From Solirubrobacterales bacterium (GTDB lineage: Bacteria > Actinomycetota > Thermoleophilia > Solirubrobacterales > Solirubrobacteraceae), in contig JAFAXX010000170.1 in the NCBI GenBank assembly GCA_019240655.1, positions 1 to 34,580 on the forward strand: DNA of 34,580 bases, written 5' to 3'. Shown piece by piece: positions 22,043 through 29,969 of the stretch; positions within the stretch are counted from its first letter, which is position 1; every line of letters starts with the position of its first letter. Position numbers and translations under genes: made by a program. Under the pieces are notes generated by a model. It saw only the letters and a list, made by a program, of their open reading frames with translations, was not told where the DNA came from and did not search any database.

Positions 22043-23937
22043 GCCAGTCGACGCCACCACGTTCCCGGCAGCCGTTGAGCCCGCCGCTCCAGCCGCGTCC
22101 CGCAGACGGCGCGGAGCGAGTGCGGCTGCGCTTCGTGCCCGAGGGCGCCGAGGTGCGGGTGCCGAGCGGGACTCCGGTGTTCGACGCCGCCAGCTGGAAC
22201 GGGATTGCCATCGACTCAACCTGCGGCGGTCACGGCACCTGCAAGAAGTGCAGGGTCCGCGTCGTCTCCGGCGAGTTGCCGGTCGACACCGTCGACCCGC
22301 GGGCGTTCACGGCTGAGGAGCTGAGGGACGGCTGGCGGCTGGCCTGTCGGGCCAGCGCTCGGGACGATCTGGTCGTCGAGGTGCCGCCGCTGCAAACGCG
22401 CCCCAAGGCGGCGCTGGCGGGTGTAGGACGTCATGTCATCCTGCGCCCGTCGGTGCAAAAGCGCCACCTCTTGCTTCCCGAGCCCTCGCTGGAGGACCAG
22501 CGACCCGACCTCCAGCGTGTGCTCGACGCACTCGACGACCTCGAACCGAAGGCGTCGATCGAGCTGCTGCGGACCCTCGGCGGAACTATGAGAGCGGCCG
22601 ACTTCGACGTCACCGCGGTGATCTGCGATGAGGACTTGATCGATCTCGAGCCCGGCGACACCACCGACCGGCGGTTCGCAATCGCCTTCGACCTCGGGAC
22701 GACGACCGTGGTGGCCACGCTGGTCGACCTCGAGAGCGGCCAGCCGGCGGCGGTGCGCTCGATGCTCAACCGACAGCAGCCGTTCGGCGCCGACGTAATT
22801 ACTCGCATTTCGACCACGATGCTGGACCCTCAGGCGTTGTCCACCCTTCAGGAACGAGCGCACGAGACGATGGCCGAGCTGACCGAGGAGGTCTGCGCCG
22901 AGGCAGGAGTCGATCCTGCCGAGATCTACGAGATCACCGTATGCGGCAATGTCACGATGATGCAGCTGGCCCTCGGGATCGATCCCGAGCCCCTGTCCAT
23001 GGCGCCCTTCATCGTCGCCGCGCACAGCTTCCCGTCGGCTCGCGCACGGGACTTCGGCGTGCAGGTCCATCCTCGCGCCCCGGCCTTCATCTTTCCTTCG
23101 CTGGGCGCCTATGTCGGCGGAGACATCGTGGCCGGAATGCTGGCCACCGGGTTGACTCGCGACCGCCGGCTGCGCATGTTCATCGATGTTGGCACGAATA
23201 GCGAGATCGCCGTGGGCTCCAACGAACGCGTGCTGGCCTGCGCTGCGCCCGCCGGTCCGGCGTTCGAGGCGGCGCAGATCAAATGCGGGATGCGCGCGGC
23301 GGAGGGCGCGATCGAGGGCGTGAGGATCGACGACGACGACATCGGCCTGGAGGTCATCGGCAGCACGGACGCCGTGGGAATCTGCGGATCGGGTCTCGTC
23401 GACGCCGTGGCCGAGCTCGTTCGCTGCGAGCTGCTCGACCACACCGGCCGGTTCGTCCCCGACGAGCTCGCCGCCGAAATTCATCCTGGGCTGGCTTCTC
23501 GGTTGACTCGAGTCGGAAAGGAACGAGTGTTCGTTCTGCATTGGCGAGGCGACGACCCCAGCGCTTCCGTGTTCCTGTCCCAGCGCGACGTCCGTGAGCT
23601 GCAATTCGCCAAGGCCTCGATTGCCACCGGCTGGCACATCCTCCTGCGCGAGCTCGGCATCGAGGCCGGGGACATCAGCCAGGTGCTGCTGGCGGGAAGC
23701 TTCGGCGCCTACCTGACCCCGCTCAGCGCGGTGCGCATAGGGTTGGTGCCGAAGCTGGCGCTCCCGCGGATCATCTCGGCCGGCAATGTCGCCGGCGAGG
23801 GCGCCAAGATCGCGACGCTGTCCTACCGTGAACGCGCCGAGACCCAGTCGATCCTGCGCGAGGTCGAGTACGTTGAGCTGTCCGGCCGCGCGGACTTCAA
23901 CGACCTGTTCGTCGACCAGCTGGCCTTCCCGGGATGA
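22039..23937 (+). CDS. Reductive activator of corrinoid proteins (2Fe-2S + ASKHA, RACE/RamA-like)
   Basis: A 632-residue protein that restores oxidised Co(II) corrinoid to active Co(I) using ATP. The N-terminal ferredoxin-like domain has four cysteines, 62, 68, 71 and 103, in a C-x5-C-x2-C-x31-C pattern of a plant-type 2Fe-2S cluster. After a linker, residues about 210-620 are the DUF4445/ASKHA ATPase domain: AIAFDLGTTTVVATLVDLES, then FIDVGTNSEIAVG and LLAGSFGAYLTP. This is the bacterial 2Fe-2S type rather than the archaeal 4Fe-4S RamA. The start is TTG 22039, which overlaps the MeTr stop as TTGA; a GTG at 22121 is an alternative but would leave a very short ferredoxin lead. Followed by DUF1638 with ATGA overlap. 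Confidence 0.92.
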   Translation: MSQSTPPRSRQPLSPPLQPRPADGAERVRLRFVPEGAEVRVPSGTPVFDAASWNGIAIDSTCGGHGTCKKCRVRVVSGELPVDTVDPRAFTAEELRDGWRLACRASARDDLVVEVPPLQTRPKAALAGVGRHVILRPSVQKRHLLLPEPSLEDQRPDLQRVLDALDDLEPKASIELLRTLGGTMRAADFDVTAVICDEDLIDLEPGDTTDRRFAIAFDLGTTTVVATLVDLESGQPAAVRSMLNRQQPFGADVITRISTTMLDPQALSTLQERAHETMAELTEEVCAEAGVDPAEIYEITVCGNVTMMQLALGIDPEPLSMAPFIVAAHSFPSARARDFGVQVHPRAPAFIFPSLGAYVGGDIVAGMLATGLTRDRRLRMFIDVGTNSEIAVGSNERVLACAAPAGPAFEAAQIKCGMRAAEGAIEGVRIDDDDIGLEVIGSTDAVGICGSGLVDAVAELVRCELLDHTGRFVPDELAAEIHPGLASRLTRVGKERVFVLHWRGDDPSASVFLSQRDVRELQFAKASIATGWHILLRELGIEAGDISQVLLAGSFGAYLTPLSAVRIGLVPKLALPRIISAGNVAGEGAKIATLSYRERAETQSILREVEYVELSGRADFNDLFVDQLAFPG

Positions 23938-24551
23938 CCGCCGGGGTGATCGCCTGCGGAGCGCTTGCCGCCGAGGTCGGTGCGGTGGCGCGGCGGCGCC
24001 AGTGGCCGGTCGCGATCCATCCGCTTCCCGCCCTGCTGCATAACCAGCCCGAGCGCATCGCGCCCGAACTCGAGCGGCAGCTGCGTCGGCTCTGCGATCG
24101 CTATGAGCGGGTCGCCGTGGCTTACGGAGACTGCGGCAGCTACGGCGCGATCGACGAGGTGCTGCGCCGCTTTGGCGTCGCGCGGCTGCGCGGCGACCAC
24201 TGCTACGACGTATTCGCGCGCGAGGAGGTGAGCGCCGCGCTCGAGCAGGAGCCGGGCACCTATTTCCTCACCGACTTCCTGGCCCGGACGTTCAGGTACA
24301 CGGTGGTCCGTGAACTTGGCCTCGACCGCTACCCGGAGCTTCGGGACGAATACTTTCGTCATTATCGCCGCGTTCTCTGGCTCGCGGGGCGACCCACCCC
24401 GGCGACCAGGGCGGCGGCGGAACGGGCGGCGGACATCCTGCAGCTGCCGCTGTTCGTCCGCCGTGTTGGCACGACAGGTCTCGAACGGCAGCTGGCTGAG
24501 CTTCTGGGCCAGGACACAGAAGAGCCGGCGCTCACTCCGCTGTCTGGGTGA
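23934..24551 (+). CDS. DUF1638 protein of the methyltransferase operon
   Basis: A 205-residue protein of the DUF1638 family. It begins MTAGVIACGALAAEVGAV, and has the family's Gly/Cys loop VAYGDCGSYGAIDEVL and GDHCYDVFA. DUF1638 genes repeatedly sit beside corrinoid methyltransferase and activator genes in anaerobes, but no biochemical role is known to me. Conserved cysteines (IACGA, GDCG, DHCYD) could bind a metal or cofactor; that is a guess. It overlaps the activator gene by 4 bases, so it is translated with it, and ends 1 base before the convergent DUF4432 gene, with no room for a dedicated terminator. Confidence 0.85.
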   Translation: MTAGVIACGALAAEVGAVARRRQWPVAIHPLPALLHNQPERIAPELERQLRRLCDRYERVAVAYGDCGSYGAIDEVLRRFGVARLRGDHCYDVFAREEVSAALEQEPGTYFLTDFLARTFRYTVVRELGLDRYPELRDEYFRHYRRVLWLAGRPTPATRAAAERAADILQLPLFVRRVGTTGLERQLAELLGQDTEEPALTPLSG

Positions 24552-25673
24552 CTAAGGTCGCTCGCTGGAACGCGCCGAGCTGACCATGCGCGTCACCCGT
24601 GCAGCGAAGGCGTCGATCTCCTCCGGGCCGACCAGCGCTCCGAGCTCGAGGTCGTATCCGCGCCGCTCGCCCGGCTCCAGCTCGATCAGCTCGGCCCGGA
24701 CGCGAGCGTCCAGACGGCCCTCGATGCGGTTGGTGCAGGGCTCGATGCCTACGACATAGGTCCCTTCACCGAGCATCCGCCACAAGAAGTGGTGGGGAAG
24801 CTGTCGGTGGTTGAACACCTCGTAGGCTCCGAGCTGCAGCTCGCGGTTGACGACCGCCACGGGAACCGAGCCGTCGGCCTCACCGGCCAGCTCGTGCTCG
24901 AACGCTTGCTCGACGAAGTTTCGTCGCGGCCCGTGCATCCTGCGGTAGCCCTCGACCTGATCGGTGCCGCGCACGCTCACCCGCGTGGCGGGGACCGCGA
25001 GCTCGGCGCCCTCGTCGACCACGGGCCAGCCGAGGTTGACGTGGTAGAGCAGCATGTGCGGCGTCAACGAGTGGCCGATGTTCTCGACCTCGTCGCGAAT
25101 CCTCAGTCGTGATTCACCCACCCGAGACTCGATCGAGCGACGCAGGAGCAGCTGCTCGCCGAACACCGAGGCCTGCACCACCTCGCCGGTCGCCCAGAGC
25201 ACGCATTCGTCCCCGTCCCACCGCTCGCCGTAGCCGATCAGCTTCGCCGGGCGGTTCGAGACGCGTCCGTGCAGGCCATAGTCTTCATACGGCTTCGGCG
25301 GGTAGTGGTACTGCTCCGCGGTGTCCCGAGCCATGAACAGGGCGTGGTCGAGCCCGCATGTTGTCAGCAGTCCGCCGCCGAAGCTGCGCATGAAGCCAAG
25401 CCCACCGGGCTCGTAGTACCAGGGTCCCGAGAACCCAACCGGGGACTGCCACGCCAGAGCCATGCCGGCGAATTCGCAGCGACCGATGTCGAACGCCCGG
25501 TCGACGATCACGTCGAAGGCAAAGCCGGTGCCGGTGCGGAACTCGAGGACCCGCACCCCGCGCTCGCTGCCATCGGCCAAGGTAACCGCGCGTACCCCAG
25601 CCAGCTGCTCCAGGCGTCCGATTCGCTTCAGCAGATCGGTTCGCGTGAAGGCCTGTCCGCGGAGGCTCGGCAT
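24552..25673 (-). CDS. DUF4432 aldose-1-epimerase-like protein
   Basis: A 373-residue protein of the DUF4432 branch of the galactose-mutarotase-like beta-sandwich superfamily. Visible features: FDVIVDRAFDIGRCEFAG, LGFMRSFGGGLLTTCGLDHA, GLHGRVSN and MLLYHVNLGWPVVDEGAE, matching the conserved Arg, His and Glu/Asp region of mutarotase-like folds. DUF4432 members occur in sugar and polyol catabolic clusters; their reaction is generally unassigned, mutarotation or isomerisation of an unusual sugar being the usual guess. It is the last of four genes (isomerase/epimerase, Gfo/Idh, SDR, this) separated by 8-12 bases, a single operon reading away from the corrinoid 2 gene. Confidence 0.85.
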   Translation of the reverse strand: MPSLRGQAFTRTDLLKRIGRLEQLAGVRAVTLADGSERGVRVLEFRTGTGFAFDVIVDRAFDIGRCEFAGMALAWQSPVGFSGPWYYEPGGLGFMRSFGGGLLTTCGLDHALFMARDTAEQYHYPPKPYEDYGLHGRVSNRPAKLIGYGERWDGDECVLWATGEVVQASVFGEQLLLRRSIESRVGESRLRIRDEVENIGHSLTPHMLLYHVNLGWPVVDEGAELAVPATRVSVRGTDQVEGYRRMHGPRRNFVEQAFEHELAGEADGSVPVAVVNRELQLGAYEVFNHRQLPHHFLWRMLGEGTYVVGIEPCTNRIEGRLDARVRAELIELEPGERRGYDLELGALVGPEEIDAFAARVTRMVSSARSSERP

Positions 25674-25685
25674 TGCGGACTTGCC

Positions 25686-26450
25686 CTAGTGCATCGCCCA
25701 GCCGCCGTCGACCAGCACGGTCTGGCCGGTGATGAACGACGAAGCATCGCCGCTCAGGAACACCACCGCGTTGCCGATGTCGGCCGGATGCCCACGGCGC
25801 TTGACGCACTGCTGATCGAGGACCCACTGGTTGTACTGCTCGGGATCGGGGTGAATCCTCTCCGCGTCGGTGGGAAACGCGCCCGGCGCGATGGCGTTGA
25901 CGTTGATCCCGTCCGGCCCGAGCTCTCGGGCCAGCGCCCGGGTGAAGCCGACGACGGCGCCCTTGGACGAGACGTAGTCGAGCAGCATCGAGAAGCCGAG
26001 GAAGAGCGTGACGGACGAGACGTTGACGATGCGGCCGTGGTCTCGCTGCCTCATCGGCTCATAGCAGGCGCGCGCGAAGAAAAAGTAGCCCCTGAGGTTG
26101 ACCGCCAGCACCTGATCCCACTCCTGCGGCGTAATTTCGGTCCACGGGCGGCGCGGATAGATCGCCGCGTTGTTGACCAGCACGTCGAGGCCCCCGAATT
26201 CCTCGACGGTGCGGCCGACCGCCGCCTCGACCGACGGCTGATCGGCGACGTCTGCTTCGATCGCCAGCGATCCGACGCCGAGCTGACCCGTCAGCTCGGC
26301 CACCTGAGAGGCGCGCTCCGGATCGATGTCGACGCAGGCCACGCTCGCCCCCGCGGCCGCGAGCGATGAGCAGATCCCGTGGCCCAGGCCCCCGCCGGCC
26401 CCGGTGACCAGAGCGACCCGTCCGGCGAGGGAGAAGGCCGCGACGCTCAA
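25686..26450 (-). CDS. Short-chain dehydrogenase/reductase
   Basis: A 254-residue classical SDR. The cofactor loop is VTGAGGGLGHGIC, followed by VDIDPE, which favours NAD(H). NNAAIYPRRPW is the NNAG-type element, and the catalytic Ser, Tyr and Lys occur as NVSSVTLFLG and DYVSSKGAV. The C-terminal VLVDGGWAMH is typical. The start is TTG 26450, 10 bases after the Gfo/Idh stop, because no ATG or GTG in frame precedes the cofactor loop. In this operon it most likely oxidises a hydroxyl of a sugar, cyclitol or sugar acid. Confidence 0.9.
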   Translation of the reverse strand: MSVAAFSLAGRVALVTGAGGGLGHGICSSLAAAGASVACVDIDPERASQVAELTGQLGVGSLAIEADVADQPSVEAAVGRTVEEFGGLDVLVNNAAIYPRRPWTEITPQEWDQVLAVNLRGYFFFARACYEPMRQRDHGRIVNVSSVTLFLGFSMLLDYVSSKGAVVGFTRALARELGPDGINVNAIAPGAFPTDAERIHPDPEQYNQWVLDQQCVKRRGHPADIGNAVVFLSGDASSFITGQTVLVDGGWAMH

Positions 26451-26460
26451 CCGCGCACCA

Positions 26461-27534
26461 TCAGCTCAGCATCTCGGTGACGGTGATGGCGCGACCCTCG
26501 GTCACCGAGCGATAGGCCGCCTCGCACAGCGCCATGGTTCCAAGCGTCGTGGTTCCCGAGATCTCAGGCTCCGCGTCGTCCTGGATCGCGCGCATCAACT
26601 GTCCCATCGTGCCCTTGAAGGCCTGTGGAAACCACCGCTCCTCCCACCGCGGGGATTCCCAGCGTCCGTCCATCGTACGGGTGGTCCACGCGATCGTCGA
26701 GGGGCTGCCCTCCGGGTAATCCGGCCAGCCGATCGTGCCTTTGGCGACCCCCTCAGTGCCCTCGACGCGCCACTCGATGCGATGATCGGCCCACGTGAAG
26801 CAGTTGTCGATTCCGACCGCGCGGAGATCGTTGTCCCACTCGAGAACATAGAACGCCATGCCGTCGATGTGCTCGAAGTCGAGGCTCGGGTCGCGGCGCA
26901 CCGAACACAGCACGCGCGCGGGATCGCCGAAGAGGAAGCGAAAGGCGTCGAGATGGTGGATCGACATGTTGAGCAGCGCGATTCGCCCGTAGGGCTTGAT
27001 GAACTCCTGCCAGTGGGGTCGCGCGTTCATGACGATTTCCGCCACCACCGGCTGGCCGAGCTCCCCGCGCGCGAGTAACGTCTTCAGCGCCCTCATCGAC
27101 TGGTCGTAGCGCATGTTGTGGTTTACGGCCAGCCTTTTGTTCGCCGCCGCCGCTGCGCGCACGATCTCCTCGGCTTCCCGCAGCGTGAACGCAGCCGGCT
27201 TCTGCGTCAGCACGCCTTTCACATGCGGCCGCTTGACCGCTTCGCGCACGATCTCGAGCTGCTGATCCGGAGGGAAGGCGATATCGACGATCTCGATTCG
27301 CTCGTCGTCGAGCAACTCGCTCCAGGTGTCGTAGACGGTCTCGATTCCGTTCTGCTGGGCCGCTGCGCGGGCGTGCTCGGGGGTCCGCGAGGCGATCGCC
27401 ACGACGTCGAAACCCGCCTCGCGATACGCCGCGAGGTGCACGTCACGCATGATGAATCCCGCGCCGATGCAGCCGATCCGGTAGTCCGTCTTCGGCGGCA
27501 GATCCGGTCCGATGTTCAGATCGAAGTCGGCCAT
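26461..27534 (-). CDS. Gfo/Idh/MocA-family oxidoreductase
   Basis: A 357-residue NAD(P)-dependent sugar or cyclitol dehydrogenase. The N-terminal Rossmann fold has YRIGCIGAGFIMRDVHLAAY; the family's EKP motif appears as VLTQKPAAFTLREAEEIV, with the Lys kept and Glu changed to Gln; the C-terminal domain includes MSIHHLDAFRFLFG with the catalytic-region HHLD. Members oxidise glucose, inositols and related compounds. I start at ATG 27534 (MADFDLNIGP), since the upstream extension to 27606 overlaps the neighbouring gene and has unlike composition. It lies 8 bases after the isomerase/epimerase gene's stop. Confidence 0.9.
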   Translation of the reverse strand: MADFDLNIGPDLPPKTDYRIGCIGAGFIMRDVHLAAYREAGFDVVAIASRTPEHARAAAQQNGIETVYDTWSELLDDERIEIVDIAFPPDQQLEIVREAVKRPHVKGVLTQKPAAFTLREAEEIVRAAAAANKRLAVNHNMRYDQSMRALKTLLARGELGQPVVAEIVMNARPHWQEFIKPYGRIALLNMSIHHLDAFRFLFGDPARVLCSVRRDPSLDFEHIDGMAFYVLEWDNDLRAVGIDNCFTWADHRIEWRVEGTEGVAKGTIGWPDYPEGSPSTIAWTTRTMDGRWESPRWEERWFPQAFKGTMGQLMRAIQDDAEPEISGTTTLGTMALCEAAYRSVTEGRAITVTEMLS

Positions 27535-27542
27535 CGCACGAC

Positions 27543-28364
27543 CTAGGCCCGCACAGAGATCTCCCGCATGATCTCTGCGGTGTTGTCGTAGGCCTGCTGA
27601 GCCCATTCGACGATCTTGTCTGGATCGGGGGAGTACTCGAGCTCGATCGACACCGTCCCGTCGTACCCCGTGTCGCGGATCGCCGACAGGTACTCCTTGA
27701 TCGGTGTCACACCCATCCCGGCCGGCAGATCGCCATGAACCTTTCCGTCGCAGTCCGAGAGGTGGATGTGACCGATCAGCCCTTTCAACTCGTTGACGTC
27801 GTCAAACGAGGCATCGGACAGATGCAGATGGGAGATGTCGGCATTGGCGCGCACCGCGGGGTGATCGATCTCCTGCACGAACCGCACCAGCTCATGCACA
27901 TCCTTCAGCAGTGCCTGTTCGAAGGGCTCCAGCTCCAGGACGACCTCGAGGCCCTTGGACTGCGCATATTCGCCGGCCTCCGTCACCATCTCCTTGGCCA
28001 GATCCCAGATGGCTTCATTCGGGAACACCTCGCCGTCCCAGAAGTACTCGCCCACGACCAGCAGCACGTTGCGCGCGCCGAAGAAGGCTCCCTGGTCGAC
28101 GTAAGCCTTGATCCGGTCGAGGGTGAAGCGGCGCACCGACGGGTTGAAGTCCACGATCCCGAACGCGACGCAAACGACGGATCGGATCGGCAGTCCGACC
28201 TCGGCGGCCGTCTGCCTGATCTCCTCGCGCTCGGCGTCATTCAGGTCGAGCGGGTCCTCGAAGATGTCGTACGTGTCAAACCCGATCCGCTTGGCCGTAC
28301 GGATGCCTTGGAGCCGGTCCACCTTCGTGTCGAGCCACGTGGAGCTGATCATCCCCAATTCCAT
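27543..28364 (-). CDS. Sugar phosphate isomerase/epimerase (AP-endonuclease-2 TIM barrel)
   Basis: A 273-residue xylose-isomerase-like TIM barrel. The expected metal ligands are in place: VVLELEPFE (Glu), ANADISHLHLSD (Asp and His), IGHIHLSDCDGKVHGDLPAG (His) and SIELEY (Glu). Relatives include inosose dehydratase (IolE), IolI and 3-keto-sugar isomerases or epimerases. The ATG at 28364 is preceded by AAGGAGG (28376-28370) and by a good promoter, so this is the first gene of the four-gene catabolic operon. Together with Gfo/Idh, SDR and DUF4432 it points to cyclitol or sugar breakdown through an oxidised keto intermediate; the exact substrate is open. Confidence 0.9.
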   Translation of the reverse strand: MELGMISSTWLDTKVDRLQGIRTAKRIGFDTYDIFEDPLDLNDAEREEIRQTAAEVGLPIRSVVCVAFGIVDFNPSVRRFTLDRIKAYVDQGAFFGARNVLLVVGEYFWDGEVFPNEAIWDLAKEMVTEAGEYAQSKGLEVVLELEPFEQALLKDVHELVRFVQEIDHPAVRANADISHLHLSDASFDDVNELKGLIGHIHLSDCDGKVHGDLPAGMGVTPIKEYLSAIRDTGYDGTVSIELEYSPDPDKIVEWAQQAYDNTAEIMREISVRA

Positions 28365-28369
28365 CGCTG

Positions 28370-28454
28370 CCTCCTTACCGCACTAATTCGATAGTGAGCG
28401 ACGAACCAACGGGCAACTCTTCCACAACCCTCTGCGCGCTTGCAAGTTGGTTCG
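28370..28454 (-). promoter_or_regulatory. Promoter of sugar-catabolic operon with 9-base inverted repeat
   Basis: On the minus strand: TTGCCC (28416-28411), 17-base spacer, TATCGA (28393-28388), then AAGGAGG (28376-28370) before the ATG at 28364. CGAACCAAC at 28402-28410, inside the spacer, has its exact inverse GTTGGTTCG at 28446-28454, upstream of the -35. Two such arms 35 bases apart could be paired operator half-sites. A smaller pair, CACTA/TAGTG (28381-28396), overlaps the -10. No terminator for the corrinoid 2 gene was identified in the same 124-base gap. Confidence 0.6.
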
Positions 28455-28488
28455 CCCGCTTCGGCTCGGCTTGCCCCTGGGCTCCTGT

Positions 28489-29154
28489 CTATGCCGGCGT
28501 CAAGGCCCGACGCTCGTCGAGCAGTTGCTTGGCCCGCTTGGTTGCGCCTGCGGCATCGGCCGAGTAACCGTCGGCTCCGACCGCGTCGGCGTATTCCAGC
28601 GTCACCGGCGCCCCCCCGACCATGATGATGACCTGCTCCCGCAGCCCGGCCTTGGTGATCGCCTCGATGTTCGCCTTGAACATCGGCATCGTCGTGGTCA
28701 GGAAGGCCGAGAAGCCGACCACGTCCGGGTCGTGCTCGCGGATCGCCGCCACGAAGGTCTCGGGCGCCACCTGCACGCCGAGGTCGACGACCTTGAAGCC
28801 TGCGCCCTCGAGCATGATGTCGACGAGGTTCTTGCCGATGTCGTGGACATCGCCCTTTACGGTCCCCATCAGGAACGTGCCGATCGTCTGCGCGCCGGTG
28901 TTGGCCAACAGCGGACGCAGGATATCCAGCGCTCCGCTCATGGCCCGGCCGGCAATCAGCATCTCGGGCACGAAGAAGTCGCCGCGCTCGAAGCGCGCGC
29001 CCACCTCCTCCAAGGCCGGGATCAGAGCCTCGAACAACATCGTCTCGGGGCCGAGGTCCGCCGCCAGGCCCTGCTCGGTGAGCTCGAGCACAGACGGCTT
29101 GTCTCCCACGAGGGTGCGGTCGTAGAGCTGCGTGAGGATCTCGTCGTGGGTCAT
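28489..29154 (-). CDS. Corrinoid (B12-binding) methyl-carrier protein, arm 2
   Basis: A 221-residue twin of the protein at 20188-20853: same length, no gaps, about 164 identical residues by hand count. Cap domain about 1-85, cobalamin domain about 90-215, with GTVKGDVHDIGKNL (axial His104), SAFLTTTMPMFKANI and MVGGAPVT. It should accept a methyl group from a dedicated methyltransferase, here probably the UroD-family enzyme encoded 1.8 kb away, and pass it to the shared MeTr. Its ATG overlaps the iclR stop by 4 bases exactly as in arm 1, so the iclR-corrinoid pair looks like a duplicated cassette. Differences concentrate in the cap (residues 21-40) and the C-terminal tail. Confidence 0.95.
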   Translation of the reverse strand: MTHDEILTQLYDRTLVGDKPSVLELTEQGLAADLGPETMLFEALIPALEEVGARFERGDFFVPEMLIAGRAMSGALDILRPLLANTGAQTIGTFLMGTVKGDVHDIGKNLVDIMLEGAGFKVVDLGVQVAPETFVAAIREHDPDVVGFSAFLTTTMPMFKANIEAITKAGLREQVIIMVGGAPVTLEYADAVGADGYSADAAGATKRAKQLLDERRALTPA

Positions 29155-29930
29155 GTGACTCGGTTGCCTCCGTTGGGTACCGCGCAGATCGTTCTGGTCA
29201 GCGCCTGGGTGCTGAGCACCACCTCTTCAGCCAGCTCCCGCAGGCGCCCGCGGGTCGTCCGGGCGGTGGGCGCGGAGACGGAGATCGCGGCGATGACCGT
29301 GGCCTTCGAGGTGAACACCGGCGCGGCGGCCGAGCAGAGCCCGGCGTCGAGCTCCTCCCAGGTCGTGGCGTAGCCGCGCTTGCGCACGCTCTCGAGCTCG
29401 CCCAAGAGATCGGCGACGCTCGTGATTGTGTTGGGACCCAGCTTCTCCAGCCGGCCCGTGGGTGGCTGAGATGCACCGAACGCGATGAACACCTTGCCGA
29501 GCGACGATGCGTGAGGCGGGATCCTCCGGCCGACCCAGTTGCCGGCGCCGAGCGGATGGTGGCTGTCCACCTGGGCCAGCCGCGCCACGCCGCTCGGGGT
29601 GGGGATGGCAATGTTCGCCGTCTCGCCGGTGCGCTCCTCGAGCGCCTCGAGGTACGGCAGCGCAAGGGTGGCGAGATCCCCGATGGCACTGTCCCGCTGA
29701 GCGTAGTCCACCAACACCGGCCCGGGCCGGAAGCCGCCGCCGGGCTGGCGCTGGGCCAGGCCGTTACGCTCGAGCGCCCGGAGCAGGCGCGCCGCGGTGG
29801 ACTTCGGTAGCCGCGTCTCGGCCATCACCGCCGATAGGGAAACCGGCTGGTCGCGCTCGACGAGTCGGACCAGAACGCGTGCCGCTCGTTCGATTGACTG
29901 GGCGCCGGCCTCTGGTACCATCCGGGCCAC
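29151..29930 (-). CDS. IclR-family regulator (arm 2)
   Basis: A 259-residue IclR regulator: winged helix at about 10-75 (LSAVMAETRLPKSTAARLLR, GGGFRPGPVL), ligand domain after (TGETANIAIP, GAGNWVGRRIPPHASSLGKV, VFTSKATVIAAISVSAP). It is homologous to the arm 1 regulator but clearly more diverged than the corrinoid twins. The start is GTG 29930 or, three codons later, ATG 29921; the predicted -10 is adjacent to the GTG, so a nearly leaderless mRNA starting at the ATG is the better guess. Coupled (ATGA) to the corrinoid 2 gene. The operator-like motif covers its promoter and start, suggesting autoregulation. Confidence 0.9.
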   Translation of the reverse strand: MARMVPEAGAQSIERAARVLVRLVERDQPVSLSAVMAETRLPKSTAARLLRALERNGLAQRQPGGGFRPGPVLVDYAQRDSAIGDLATLALPYLEALEERTGETANIAIPTPSGVARLAQVDSHHPLGAGNWVGRRIPPHASSLGKVFIAFGASQPPTGRLEKLGPNTITSVADLLGELESVRKRGYATTWEELDAGLCSAAAPVFTSKATVIAAISVSAPTARTTRGRLRELAEEVVLSTQALTRTICAVPNGGNRVT

Positions 29931-29959
29931 ATCATGGCACCGTCGAGTCGCGCGGTCAA
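29913..29959 (-). promoter_or_regulatory. Promoter and operator-like motif at second iclR start (copy B)
   Basis: On the minus strand, TTGACC (29959-29954), 17-base spacer, CATGAT (29936-29931). The -10 lies inside GTGCCATGATGTGG (29940-29927), a copy of GTGCCAYRAYGTGG. The wider 28-base stretch 29913-29940 matches the MeTr leader motif in 24 positions. A repressor here would block the -10 directly. The motif's far end, ATGGTACCA on the minus strand, also holds the likely ATG of the regulator. Confidence 0.65.
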
Positions 29960-29969
29960 ACGATCAGTG

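Noticed and set aside
25686-28364. Canonical myo-inositol (iol) operon
   Set aside because: The folds fit IolE/IolI and IolG families, but there is no IolC, IolD, IolB or MmsA homologue in the window, so I call only the families and a cyclitol-or-sugar role.
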